Assembly (NCBI GenBank): GCA_027858355.1
Contig: JAQICW010000679.1
Location: 1 to 8,386 of the forward strand
Reading direction: 5' to 3'
Length of the DNA stretch: 8,386 bases
From: Desulfobacula sp.
Lineage (GTDB): Bacteria > Desulfobacterota > Desulfobacteria > Desulfobacterales > Desulfobacteraceae
Below, piece after piece: positions 1-6,611 of the stretch (positions within the stretch are counted from its first letter, which is position 1; the number at the start of each line of letters is the position of its first letter). Made by a program: the position numbers and the translations under genes. The notes under the pieces were generated by a model that saw only the letters and a list, made by a program, of their open reading frames with translations, was not told the origin of the DNA and ran no database searches.

Positions 1-2129
1 CTATGGGCAGGTTAAGTGAGATCTATGGGGAAAAGATGCTCAAGGCAGATATACTTTTTAGAACCCTGGATATTTCTCAAAAATCAAAAATGGTTCTTGG
101 TAAAGTTTCAGAAGAATTATCAGGACACCTTGATGCCTATGCTCAAGGTGTAAATTATTATATAAAGGAGCATAAAGGAAATTTTCCTTTGGAATATAAT
201 ATTTTAGGATATACCCCGGATAAATGGGAGCCTCTTCATACACTTAATTTGATTGGATATATGGCCTGGGATCTGGCAGGAGGCTGGGATTCTGAAATTG
301 TTATCAGTAACCTTGAGAAGAAATTGGGAACCGCCTTAATAGAAGAAATAACACCGAAGTTTGATAAACATTCCCCGAGTTTTCCGGATTATGTTAAGGC
401 AGATCTTATTGATAAATTATACAAAGATTTTGTTTTAAGCAAAGATACGATAAGTCACCTTGGGGTTCAGGTACTGAAAGCAAGTAATAACTGGGCAGTT
501 TCAGGAGCGAAAAGCACCACTCAACAACCGATTTTAGCAAATGATATGCATCTAGGGCTAAATTCTCCAGGAATCTGGCTTCAAATGCACCAGAATATAA
601 AAGGAAAATTAAATGTTACAGGTGTTGCGCTTCCAGGAGCCCCTTTTATAATAGCCGGCCACAATGATAATATTGCCTGGGGTATGACCAATGTGATGGT
701 TGATAACCTTGATTTTTTTGTTGAAAAAATTAATCCTGATAATCCTGATGAATATCTGTACAAGGGTGAATGGAAAAAAATAAGAACAAAAAAAGAGATA
801 ATAAAAATAAAAGGGAAAGATTCAAAAGAGATTGATATCCGATATACAGGACATGGCCCCATTGTTTCTGAATTAAAAGAAGATATTAAAGATCTGGTGA
901 TTTCTGCTAAATGGCAGGGTTTTGAATACAGTAATGAGCTTTTAGGTGTTTATCTTTTAAATAAGGCTGAAAATTTTGATGAGTTTAAAACAGCAGCAAA
1001 AGAATTCATAGCTGTCAGTCAGAATATTGTTTATGCGGACACAAAAGGCAATATAGGCCTTGTTTGTGCAGCAGGAATCCCTATCCGTCCATCAAATGAT
1101 GGAACTAGTGTCCAACCCGGCTGGACAGGAGAACATGAATGGAAAGGAGTCGTTCCCTTTGATGAACGCCCCATTTCTTATAATCCAGATAAAGGCTTTG
1201 TTTCATCAGCAAATTATTTTACTGCAGAAAATTTCCCATACTATATTAATAAATGGGGTTTTTGCGGCCCTTATCGTCTTGATAGAATTAATGAAATCCT
1301 TAAATCAAAAGATAAGTTTTCCATTGAAGATATAAAAACAATGCAAGTTGATATGAAATCAAAATTTTCTGAACTTTTAATAAAAGAGATTATTGCTGAG
1401 ACAAACAAAAGCTCTGATTTAACCAAGCTTGAAAAAGATGCACTCTCAATACTTAAAGCCTGGGATTTTTCAATGGAGTCAAAGAGCAGTGCAGCAGCAA
1501 TTTTTGAAAATTTTAAACTTTATTTTATTGAAAATACTTTTAAAGATCAAATGGGCGATGACCTGTATCAAGGGTATATTAAAAACAAACATGCAGTGGG
1601 TTTTGCTGTTGAGCAAATTTGGAATACAGATTCTCAATGGTTTGATAATATAAATACAGATAAAAAAGAGACTTTTACTGATATTATTCAAAAGAGTTTT
1701 TCAGATTCCATAGCTAAACTTGAGAAGGAATTGGGTGCAAAAATTGACTCATGGGAATGGGGCAAAATGCACACCTTTACCTTGAATCACCCTTTAGGTT
1801 CTGTAAAGATTCTTGACATGGTATTTAATTTAAACAAAGGCCCCTATGAACTTGGAGGCAGTATTCATACTATCCCTCAATATGCATATGATTTTAGAAA
1901 ACCTTTTAAAGTAAACCACGGCCCTTCCCAAAGACATGTTTATGACCTTTCTCAATGGGATAATTCATTTTCAGTTATTCCAACAGGTAACTCTGGAATT
2001 CCTGCAAGCAAACATTATGGAGACCAAACCCAATTGTATGTAAATGGAAAATTCCATGTTGACTATGTAAGCGAATCCAAAATTAAAGAAAATGCTGAAT
2101 ATACTATGGTATTAGAGGGTGCTGAATAG
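1..2129 (+). CDS. Penicillin acylase family Ntn hydrolase (5' end outside window)
   Basis: This is an N-terminal-nucleophile amidohydrolase of the penicillin/cephalosporin/acyl-homoserine-lactone acylase family. Such enzymes are made as a precursor, exported, and self-cleaved into alpha and beta chains. The first visible residues (GRLSEIYGEKML) match an internal part of the alpha chain, so the ATG at position 3 is probably not the true start; the signal peptide and roughly 80-100 residues should lie upstream of base 1. The beta chain should begin at the Ser of SNNWAVSG (codon 483-485, visible residue 161) and run about 548 residues, a normal length. His in NDMHLG falls at beta-23, as in cephalosporin and AHL acylases; penicillin G acylase has Gln there. 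PGAPFIIAGHNDNIAWGMTN (209-230) is the family block, and Asn of SANYF (residue 404, codon 1212-1214) suits the oxyanion Asn. A Lys-rich stretch covers residues 258-275. It is convergent with the neighbouring operon and more AT-rich than it. The true substrate is unknown. Confidence 0.9.
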   Translation, partial: MGRLSEIYGEKMLKADILFRTLDISQKSKMVLGKVSEELSGHLDAYAQGVNYYIKEHKGNFPLEYNILGYTPDKWEPLHTLNLIGYMAWDLAGGWDSEIVISNLEKKLGTALIEEITPKFDKHSPSFPDYVKADLIDKLYKDFVLSKDTISHLGVQVLKASNNWAVSGAKSTTQQPILANDMHLGLNSPGIWLQMHQNIKGKLNVTGVALPGAPFIIAGHNDNIAWGMTNVMVDNLDFFVEKINPDNPDEYLYKGEWKKIRTKKEIIKIKGKDSKEIDIRYTGHGPIVSELKEDIKDLVISAKWQGFEYSNELLGVYLLNKAENFDEFKTAAKEFIAVSQNIVYADTKGNIGLVCAAGIPIRPSNDGTSVQPGWTGEHEWKGVVPFDERPISYNPDKGFVSSANYFTAENFPYYINKWGFCGPYRLDRINEILKSKDKFSIEDIKTMQVDMKSKFSELLIKEIIAETNKSSDLTKLEKDALSILKAWDFSMESKSSAAAIFENFKLYFIENTFKDQMGDDLYQGYIKNKHAVGFAVEQIWNTDSQWFDNINTDKKETFTDIIQKSFSDSIAKLEKELGAKIDSWEWGKMHTFTLNHPLGSVKILDMVFNLNKGPYELGGSIHTIPQYAYDFRKPFKVNHGPSQRHVYDLSQWDNSFSVIPTGNSGIPASKHYGDQTQLYVNGKFHVDYVSESKIKENAEYTMVLEGAE

Positions 2130-2280
2130 ATAAAAGAGTTGGGTTTTTATGTAATAAAAAACATAAATTTAGGGCATGGACAAACTTTCATATTCAAAAT
2201 TGAACTTCAAGATGTGTATTGAAAATCATCAATCCAGTTCAGGGCTCAATTAGCCAGTTTTCCTGAATACCTTTATCCGC
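2130..2280. other. Convergent intergenic region with short inverted repeats
   Basis: This AT-rich gap separates the stop codons of the acylase gene and pxpC. I see no gene in it. It holds a 7-bp stem (tttatgt 2146-2152 with acataaa 2161-2167), a cluster of TTCAA/TTGAA inverted pairs (2193-2223), and a nested repeat (ttcagg 2238-2243 with cctgaa 2262-2267, around ggct/agcc). Transcription from both sides must end near here, so one of these could act as a terminator. None combines a GC-rich stem with a following T tract, so I do not call an intrinsic terminator. Confidence 0.5.
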
Positions 2281-3219
2281 TTAAAAACAATTTTTTAATT
2301 TGTTTATTTTATTTCTTTCTTCCATATAGAGAGTATGTGCAGTTTTTAAATCAGTCTTTTCAAATGTTATTGTATCCCCAGGGGTTGTCTGTGCCACATT
2401 TGACAGATCTGTGGAAATCACTGTTGCAATTTTGGCATATCCGCCAACAGTCTGTTCAACCAGTAAAATTATGGGTTGTTCATCAGGTGGTATCTGAATA
2501 CTTCCGGGCATTGACGGTTCTGAAACAATGCTTTTAGGCATGTCCCCCTTTATGGGTACAGGAGCTCCCTGCAAACGGTATCCCATGCGGTCAGCCTTTG
2601 CCGTAACCATATATCCTGTTTCAAACAAAGAGATCATACCTTGATCAAAGTAGTCGTCCTGGGGTCCTAAGATAGCACGGATAACGACATTGGAAGGGTA
2701 TTGGGGTATATAATCCATAGGTGTGGAACGTGGTTTATCCAAAACTCTGGCATTATTGGTTTCAAGGATATCCCCTTTTTGCAGAGGCCTTCCCATAAAC
2801 CCGCCGATTTTGCCACCCACATAGGTTGAATAACTGCCCATGATCCTGGGGACTTTCAGCCCCCCGCTTAAAGCAAGATAGGCTCTGCATCCAGATTGAA
2901 TCTGTGAAATCGTCAAAATATCGCCCGGGTTTACCCGTATGGATTTCCATTGCTCAATTGGTTTATCATTCAAGGTCATCCCCATTTTAGCACCCGTAAG
3001 GGCGATGTCCATTGCTTTTGTTATTTCCAGGGACGGTCCCATTACCGTGATTTCAAGAACCGCTTGATTTTCATTATTTCCCACCAGGATATTTGCACAG
3101 GTAAAGGCAAAAGAATCAAGCACACCGCAAACGGGAACGCCCATTTGCTGATATCCGAATCTTCCCCTGTCCTGAACCGTGGTAAATCCTCCCGGAGCCA
3201 GAACTTTCAATGCTTTCAT
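2281..3219 (-). CDS. pxpC: 5-oxoprolinase subunit PxpC (biotin-dependent carboxyltransferase-like)
   Basis: PxpC acts in the cytoplasm with PxpA and PxpB to hydrolyse 5-oxo-L-proline to L-glutamate with ATP. The 312-residue length is usual for the family (old names YbgK, KipA, 'allophanate hydrolase subunit 2'). Visible family blocks are PGGFTTVQDRGRFGYQ (9-24), GVPVCGVLDSFAFTCANILV (27-46), GSYSTYVGGKIGGFMGR (128-144) followed by PLQKGD, GPQDDYF (185-191), ADRMGYRLQG (209-218), SEP then PGSIQIPPDEQPIILL (238-253), and GGYAKIATV (259-267). The ATG at 3219 overlaps the pxpB stop by one base (TGATG) and has an AAGGAG site at 3233-3228, 8 bases upstream. It is the last gene of the operon. No domain is missing, and it is not fused to a urea carboxylase, which argues against a urea amidolyase role. 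Confidence 0.94.
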   Translation of the reverse strand: MKALKVLAPGGFTTVQDRGRFGYQQMGVPVCGVLDSFAFTCANILVGNNENQAVLEITVMGPSLEITKAMDIALTGAKMGMTLNDKPIEQWKSIRVNPGDILTISQIQSGCRAYLALSGGLKVPRIMGSYSTYVGGKIGGFMGRPLQKGDILETNNARVLDKPRSTPMDYIPQYPSNVVIRAILGPQDDYFDQGMISLFETGYMVTAKADRMGYRLQGAPVPIKGDMPKSIVSEPSMPGSIQIPPDEQPIILLVEQTVGGYAKIATVISTDLSNVAQTTPGDTITFEKTDLKTAHTLYMEERNKINKLKNCF

Positions 3220-3926
3220 CAGCTCTTCTCCTTTTGTGCAAGCAGGTCATATTCTGGTTCTGATATTGGCTTAAACTTTATTTTATCTCCTGCCTTATAG
3301 AGAAACGGGTTGGCTCGATCCGGTGCAAAAAGTTTCAAAGGGGTTCTTCCGATGAGCTGCCAACCGCCGGGGCTTGCTATGGGGTACATTCCTGTCTGGT
3401 TATTTGCTATTCCCACAGAGCCTTCAGGTACATGCATGCGTGGCGTTGCAAGTCTTGGGGTATACAATTTTTCATCAAGCCCGCCTAAAAAAGCAAACCC
3501 AGGTGTAAATCCCACCATATAAATAAGATATTCAGGTTTTGAATGAAGATGGATGACTTGTTCCGCTGTCAATCCATGGGTTTTTTGTACATTCTCCATG
3601 TCAGGACCAAATTTTTTTGCATAACAAACCGGAATTTCTACTATTTTGAATGGTTGGCTTTCTATATTTTCAAGGGTATTTTCAACTATTTCAATCAGGT
3701 TGCAAAGCAGGTCTGGATTTGTAACTTCAGGATCATAGATAAATAAAAGAGCCCTGTAGGTTGGAATCATTTCCATGACACCTTTGGGTCTGTTTTTTTC
3801 CAGGGCGCACGCCATGGTCCTGACTTTTGTATTTATTTGAGGATCAATACCCTCCCCAAATTCAACAAGAAGGCCCGTATCTCCTGCCAGGCGATATACT
3901 GCTTTTTCAAATAATCCCGGTTCCAT
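3219..3926 (-). CDS. pxpB: 5-oxoprolinase subunit PxpB (KipI/AHS1-like)
   Basis: PxpB is the partner of PxpC; in E. coli (YbgJ) and B. subtilis (KipI) it belongs to the ATP-dependent 5-oxoprolinase complex. The 235-residue length is typical. Clear signatures are AGDTGLLVEFG (14-24) near the N-terminus, EIPVCY (97-102), GFTPGFAFLGGL (139-150), TPRLATPR (156-163) and the long C-terminal block from VPEG (166) through QTGMYPIASPGGWQLIGRTP (177-196). The ATG at 3926 lies inside pxpA, giving a 20-base overlap; a GGGGGA stretch about 11 bases upstream is only a fair ribosome site, so translation may be coupled to pxpA. I kept this start because the N-terminal family motif begins about a dozen residues in. 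Databases often call this family 'allophanate hydrolase subunit 1' or 'kinase A inhibitor', but context with pxpA and pxpC favours oxoprolinase. Confidence 0.94.
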   Translation of the reverse strand: MEPGLFEKAVYRLAGDTGLLVEFGEGIDPQINTKVRTMACALEKNRPKGVMEMIPTYRALLFIYDPEVTNPDLLCNLIEIVENTLENIESQPFKIVEIPVCYAKKFGPDMENVQKTHGLTAEQVIHLHSKPEYLIYMVGFTPGFAFLGGLDEKLYTPRLATPRMHVPEGSVGIANNQTGMYPIASPGGWQLIGRTPLKLFAPDRANPFLYKAGDKIKFKPISEPEYDLLAQKEKS

Positions 3927-4701
3927 GATCCAGATTTTCCCCCATGGGTTTTACTTTTATATTATTTGCTTCAAGAGTTTTTCTGATATTTGCGACCAGA
4001 TTCACAGCACCAAGCGTATCTCCATGCACACAAAGGGTCTGCACTTCAAGTTCAATATTTGTCCCATCCACGGCTGTTACAAATCCATTTGCCATATCAA
4101 GGGCTCTTTGTGCCACTTCATCTGGATCTGAAATAACGGCTCCTGGCTGTTTTCTGGACACAAGGGTCCCTTCAGAAGTATAGGCCCGGTCAGGAAAAGC
4201 TTCATAGACAACTTTAAGCCCCAGTTGTTCTCCCATGCGCCTCATCGTTCCCCCTTTTTTCCCTGCCAGGGCAACAAAATAAAGATCCGGGTCCAGACTC
4301 ATTATCCCTTTGGCAATAGCCTGGGCTATTATTTCATTTTCAACGGCATCAAGATAGAGAGCTCCATGGGGTTTAACGTGTTGAAGTTTTGCCCCATGCA
4401 CCTGGCAAAACCCTTTAATGGCACTGACCTGGTAAACAAGATAGTGCTGGATTTCTTCTGGAGAACAAGCCATATTCCTGCGGCCAAATCCCAAAAGATC
4501 AGGATAACCAGGATGTGCGCCGATTCCAACACTATTTTCAACTGCCATTTTAACCGTTTTATCCATTACCAGCGGGTCTCCGGCATGAAAGCCGCAGGCA
4601 ATATTAGCTGAACTGATATGCTTCATGACCTGCTCGTCCATGCCAAGCTTGTATGCACCAAAGCTTTCGCCCATGTCACAGTTTAAATCCATTACTTTCA
4701 T
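3907..4701 (-). CDS. pxpA: 5-oxoprolinase subunit PxpA (LamB/YcsF family)
   Basis: PxpA is the LamB/YcsF-family subunit of prokaryotic 5-oxoprolinase, a cytoplasmic enzyme that opens the pyroglutamate ring using ATP to yield glutamate. The 264 residues are close to full length for the family. The diagnostic blocks are all present: MDLNCDMGESFG (4-15), SANIACGFHAGDP (31-43), GAHPGYPDLLGFGRR (61-75), HVKPHGALY (108-116), EAFPDRAY (167-174), VSRKQPGAVI (181-190) and CVHGD (224-228). The conserved Asp and His residues of these blocks are intact, so the protein should be active. The ATG at 4701 follows AAGGGGGTGA (4714-4705), a strong ribosome site, and lies only 14 bases after the dctM stop, which ties the catabolic genes to the transporter. 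The gene order here is A-B-C; in E. coli it is B-C-A. Confidence 0.96.
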   Translation of the reverse strand: MKVMDLNCDMGESFGAYKLGMDEQVMKHISSANIACGFHAGDPLVMDKTVKMAVENSVGIGAHPGYPDLLGFGRRNMACSPEEIQHYLVYQVSAIKGFCQVHGAKLQHVKPHGALYLDAVENEIIAQAIAKGIMSLDPDLYFVALAGKKGGTMRRMGEQLGLKVVYEAFPDRAYTSEGTLVSRKQPGAVISDPDEVAQRALDMANGFVTAVDGTNIELEVQTLCVHGDTLGAVNLVANIRKTLEANNIKVKPMGENLDHGTGII

Positions 4702-4715
4702 CCTTCACCCCCTTA

Positions 4716-6026
4716 TCATTTTTTTATCATGAGTTCTGGAAGATACAATGCAATTTCCGGGAAAATCGTTATAATTGCCGTTGCCAATAACATTAAAAAG
4801 AAGAATGGCAACGCATATCTGGCGATGTTCATAATGGGCTCATCTGTCAGCCCCTGTATCACGAAAAGGTTAAATCCCACAGGAGGTGTTATCTGACTTA
4901 CTTCCACCATTAAAATAAGATAAATTCCAAACCATATGGGATCAAATCCTGCGGCAGTAACCATGGGAAGAGCAATAGGCAGTGTCATGACAACAATGGA
5001 AAACCCGTCTAAAAGGCATCCCAGCAAAAGATAAACACCTCCAAGAAAAAGCATGAGCATGTATGGCGAAAGATTCAATTGGGTTATTGCAAGGGTGATT
5101 GCGGCCGGGATTCCTAAAAATCCCATTACTCTGGATAAAAAACCCGCACCCACAACGATGAGCATGATCATGGCATTGGTTTTAACTGCCCCTTTAAGAC
5201 ATTCAAAAATAATTTTTCCCGTCATCTGACTGTTTAAGACTGCAAAAACAAAGGCCCCGAAAACACCTAACGCAGCAGCTTCAGTCGGGGTTGCGTAACC
5301 CCCGTAAATACTTCCTAGAACCACCAGGATAAGGATTAAAGTGGGAGCAAGGTCCTTAAGTCCCAGTAACCGGTCTGCCCATGAATAACTATCCTGGGTC
5401 TGCGGTGCAATTTCAGGATTTTTAATTCCCCGGTAAATGATGTAGGCAGAATAAATCCCGGCAAGAAGCAAACCCGGTAAAATGCCTGCCATAAACATTT
5501 TTCCGATGGAAACCTCGGCTAAAATTGCATAAACAATCATGATCAAAGAGGGGGGTATCAAAAAACCCAATGTACCTGCTCCGGCAAGGGAACCCATGGA
5601 AAGGCTTCTATCATAACCCAGTTTGTCAAACTCTGCCAGGGTAATTCTGCCCACAGTGGCTGTTGTGGCTGCGCTTGAACCGGAGACTGCGGCAAAAAGA
5701 GTGCATGACACAATATTCATGAGCAAAAGCCCGCCTGGAAGACGGTAAAGCCAGGGGACCAGGGCCTTGAAAAGTTTTTCCGAAATCCCGGACCGGTATA
5801 ATATCTCCCCCATCAAAATAAACAGGGGCAATGCCACATATTCCCATTTTTCTATGGTTGCCCAGGCTGAAGATGCCATATTGTTTCCAGCAGGCAGGGA
5901 AGAAAAGAAGGTCATGCCGACAAAGCCGACAATAAAAAGAGAAAACCCGACCCAGATACCGGCAGACAGGGCTAAAAAAAGAACGCCAAACACCACAAAA
6001 GACATGACAAAAAGGTCTGGTTCCAT
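4716..6026 (-). CDS. dctM: TRAP transporter large permease subunit DctM
   Basis: DctM is the large membrane subunit of a TRAP (tripartite ATP-independent periplasmic) transporter; it carries the transport path and uses a Na+ or proton gradient in the inner membrane. The 436 residues match the family's usual 425-440. They are hydrophobic throughout, consistent with about a dozen membrane segments. Family signatures are SGSSAATTATVGRITLAEFD (115-134) followed by KLGYD, LIPPS (156-160), GGYATPTEAAALGVFGAF (242-259) and the C-terminal block MTLPIALP (347-354) to QITPPVGFNLF (378-388). I start at ATG 6026 (MEPDLF), not at an in-frame ATG at 6137, because GAGGAGG at 6040-6034 sits 7 bases upstream and the longer version would add non-homologous polar residues overlapping dctQ. 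The dctQ stop and this start share one base (TAATG). Confidence 0.95.
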   Translation of the reverse strand: MEPDLFVMSFVVFGVLFLALSAGIWVGFSLFIVGFVGMTFFSSLPAGNNMASSAWATIEKWEYVALPLFILMGEILYRSGISEKLFKALVPWLYRLPGGLLLMNIVSCTLFAAVSGSSAATTATVGRITLAEFDKLGYDRSLSMGSLAGAGTLGFLIPPSLIMIVYAILAEVSIGKMFMAGILPGLLLAGIYSAYIIYRGIKNPEIAPQTQDSYSWADRLLGLKDLAPTLILILVVLGSIYGGYATPTEAAALGVFGAFVFAVLNSQMTGKIIFECLKGAVKTNAMIMLIVVGAGFLSRVMGFLGIPAAITLAITQLNLSPYMLMLFLGGVYLLLGCLLDGFSIVVMTLPIALPMVTAAGFDPIWFGIYLILMVEVSQITPPVGFNLFVIQGLTDEPIMNIARYALPFFFLMLLATAIITIFPEIALYLPELMIKK

Positions 6027-6529
6027 TATACAACCTCCTCGTTGGTTGCAATTGCCTGCCAGGTTTTTATGGTTGTGGCTGCAAGCTGGATAAAAAAGCA
6101 GCCGGCACCCACCAGCATGACTGCCTGGGGAATCCATAAAGGAGTGTTGGTCAAGGTTCCTGATGTTGATTCATACCTTATGGAGGAGTTAACCATTTTA
6201 AAAAGATACCACCACAAATATCCCATAAAAACAGTGGTAATCAGTGTGGAAATAAAGGTAATGACGCGGGTCAGCTTTTGGGGCAGAAATCCCAGGACCA
6301 GGGTTATTCTGATATGGCCTTTTTCCTTAAGACAATATCCCGCTCCCAGAAAAATAATTGCTGCAAGGCCATAGGCACTGTACTCATCAGCGATCAAGGT
6401 TGTCTTTTCAAATAGATTCCATAAAAAAATTTCCACTAAAATCAAAATAGACATCAGCCCTAAAATGACAGCAGAGATATTTGCCATAAGGTTGCTTAAA
6501 TTGTCTGACAATTTTACAAGTTTATTCAT
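6026..6529 (-). CDS. dctQ: TRAP transporter small permease subunit DctQ
   Basis: DctQ is the small four-helix membrane subunit that associates with DctM. The 167 residues show four hydrophobic segments at about 17-37, 51-67, 88-110 and 131-153. Family features are the stretch from ADEYSAYGLAAIIFLGAGY (47-65) to KEKGHIRI (68-75), and TNTPLWIPQAVMLVGAG (127-143) before the last helix. I chose ATG 6529 because GGTGA (6540-6536) precedes it and can pair with the 3' end of 16S rRNA. An in-frame GTG at 6538 would add three residues but has no ribosome site. The gene follows a strong stem-loop after dctP and overlaps dctM by one base. Sequence conservation in this family is weak, so topology and position carry much of the call. 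Confidence 0.93.
   Translation of the reverse strand: MNKLVKLSDNLSNLMANISAVILGLMSILILVEIFLWNLFEKTTLIADEYSAYGLAAIIFLGAGYCLKEKGHIRITLVLGFLPQKLTRVITFISTLITTVFMGYLWWYLFKMVNSSIRYESTSGTLTNTPLWIPQAVMLVGAGCFFIQLAATTIKTWQAIATNEEVV
6034..6040 (-). promoter_or_regulatory. Ribosome binding site that fixes the dctM start
   Basis: GAGGAGG, read on the minus strand, lies 7 bases before ATG 6026. It is close to the ideal anti-SD match and lies inside the 3' end of dctQ. It decides between this start and the in-frame ATG at 6137, and gives dctM its own strong initiation signal alongside the TAATG stop-start junction. Confidence 0.8.
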
Positions 6530-6543
6530 TAAGATCACCAGAA

Positions 6544-6583
6544 TTTATGGTAATGGCCTGGTTTAAGGGTCCATTACCATAAA
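6544..6583 (-). promoter_or_regulatory. Intercistronic stem-loop between dctP and dctQ
   Basis: A perfect 13-bp inverted repeat: tttatggtaatgg (6544-6556) and ccattaccataaa (6571-6583), with a 14-base loop. It begins 28 bases after the dctP stop and ends just before the dctQ ribosome site (6540). No T tract follows on the transcribed strand, so it is not a classic intrinsic terminator. In binding-protein transport operons such as malE-malF, a hairpin at this point protects the upstream mRNA from 3' exonucleases and helps the receptor accumulate in excess of the membrane parts. The same role is inferred here; partial termination is the main alternative. Confidence 0.75.
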
Positions 6584-6611
6584 ATTAATTTAGTTAAGAT
6601 TCACTATCTTT

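Noticed and set aside
771..830. A-rich run in the acylase gene as a possible frameshift or slippage site
   Set aside because: The reading frame stays open with family motifs in order on both sides (GHNDNIAWG before, TGHGP after), so no disruption is visible; it encodes a Lys-rich segment.
2146..2167. Hairpin tttatgt/acataaa just after the acylase stop as an intrinsic terminator
   Set aside because: The stem is 7 bp with a single GC pair, and no T tract follows; it is too weak to call.
2281..3926. PxpB/PxpC as urea amidolyase (allophanate hydrolase) subunits or sporulation kinase inhibitor KipI/KipA
   Set aside because: These are older family names; there is no biotin carboxylase, biotin carrier or amidase nearby, and pxpA is directly adjacent and overlapping.
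3944..4611. Plus-strand open frames opposite pxpA (about 68-128 codons)
   Set aside because: They lie wholly antisense to a conserved, motif-complete gene, lack recognisable domains, and are best explained as codon-bias shadows.
6027..6137. Longer dctM start at ATG 6137
   Set aside because: It would add 37 polar, Cys/His-rich residues unlike any DctM N-terminus, overlaps dctQ by over 100 bases, and the strong GAGGAGG site points to ATG 6026.
6530..6538. GTG start for dctQ three codons upstream
   Set aside because: No ribosome site precedes the GTG; GGTGA at 6540-6536 is placed for ATG 6529.
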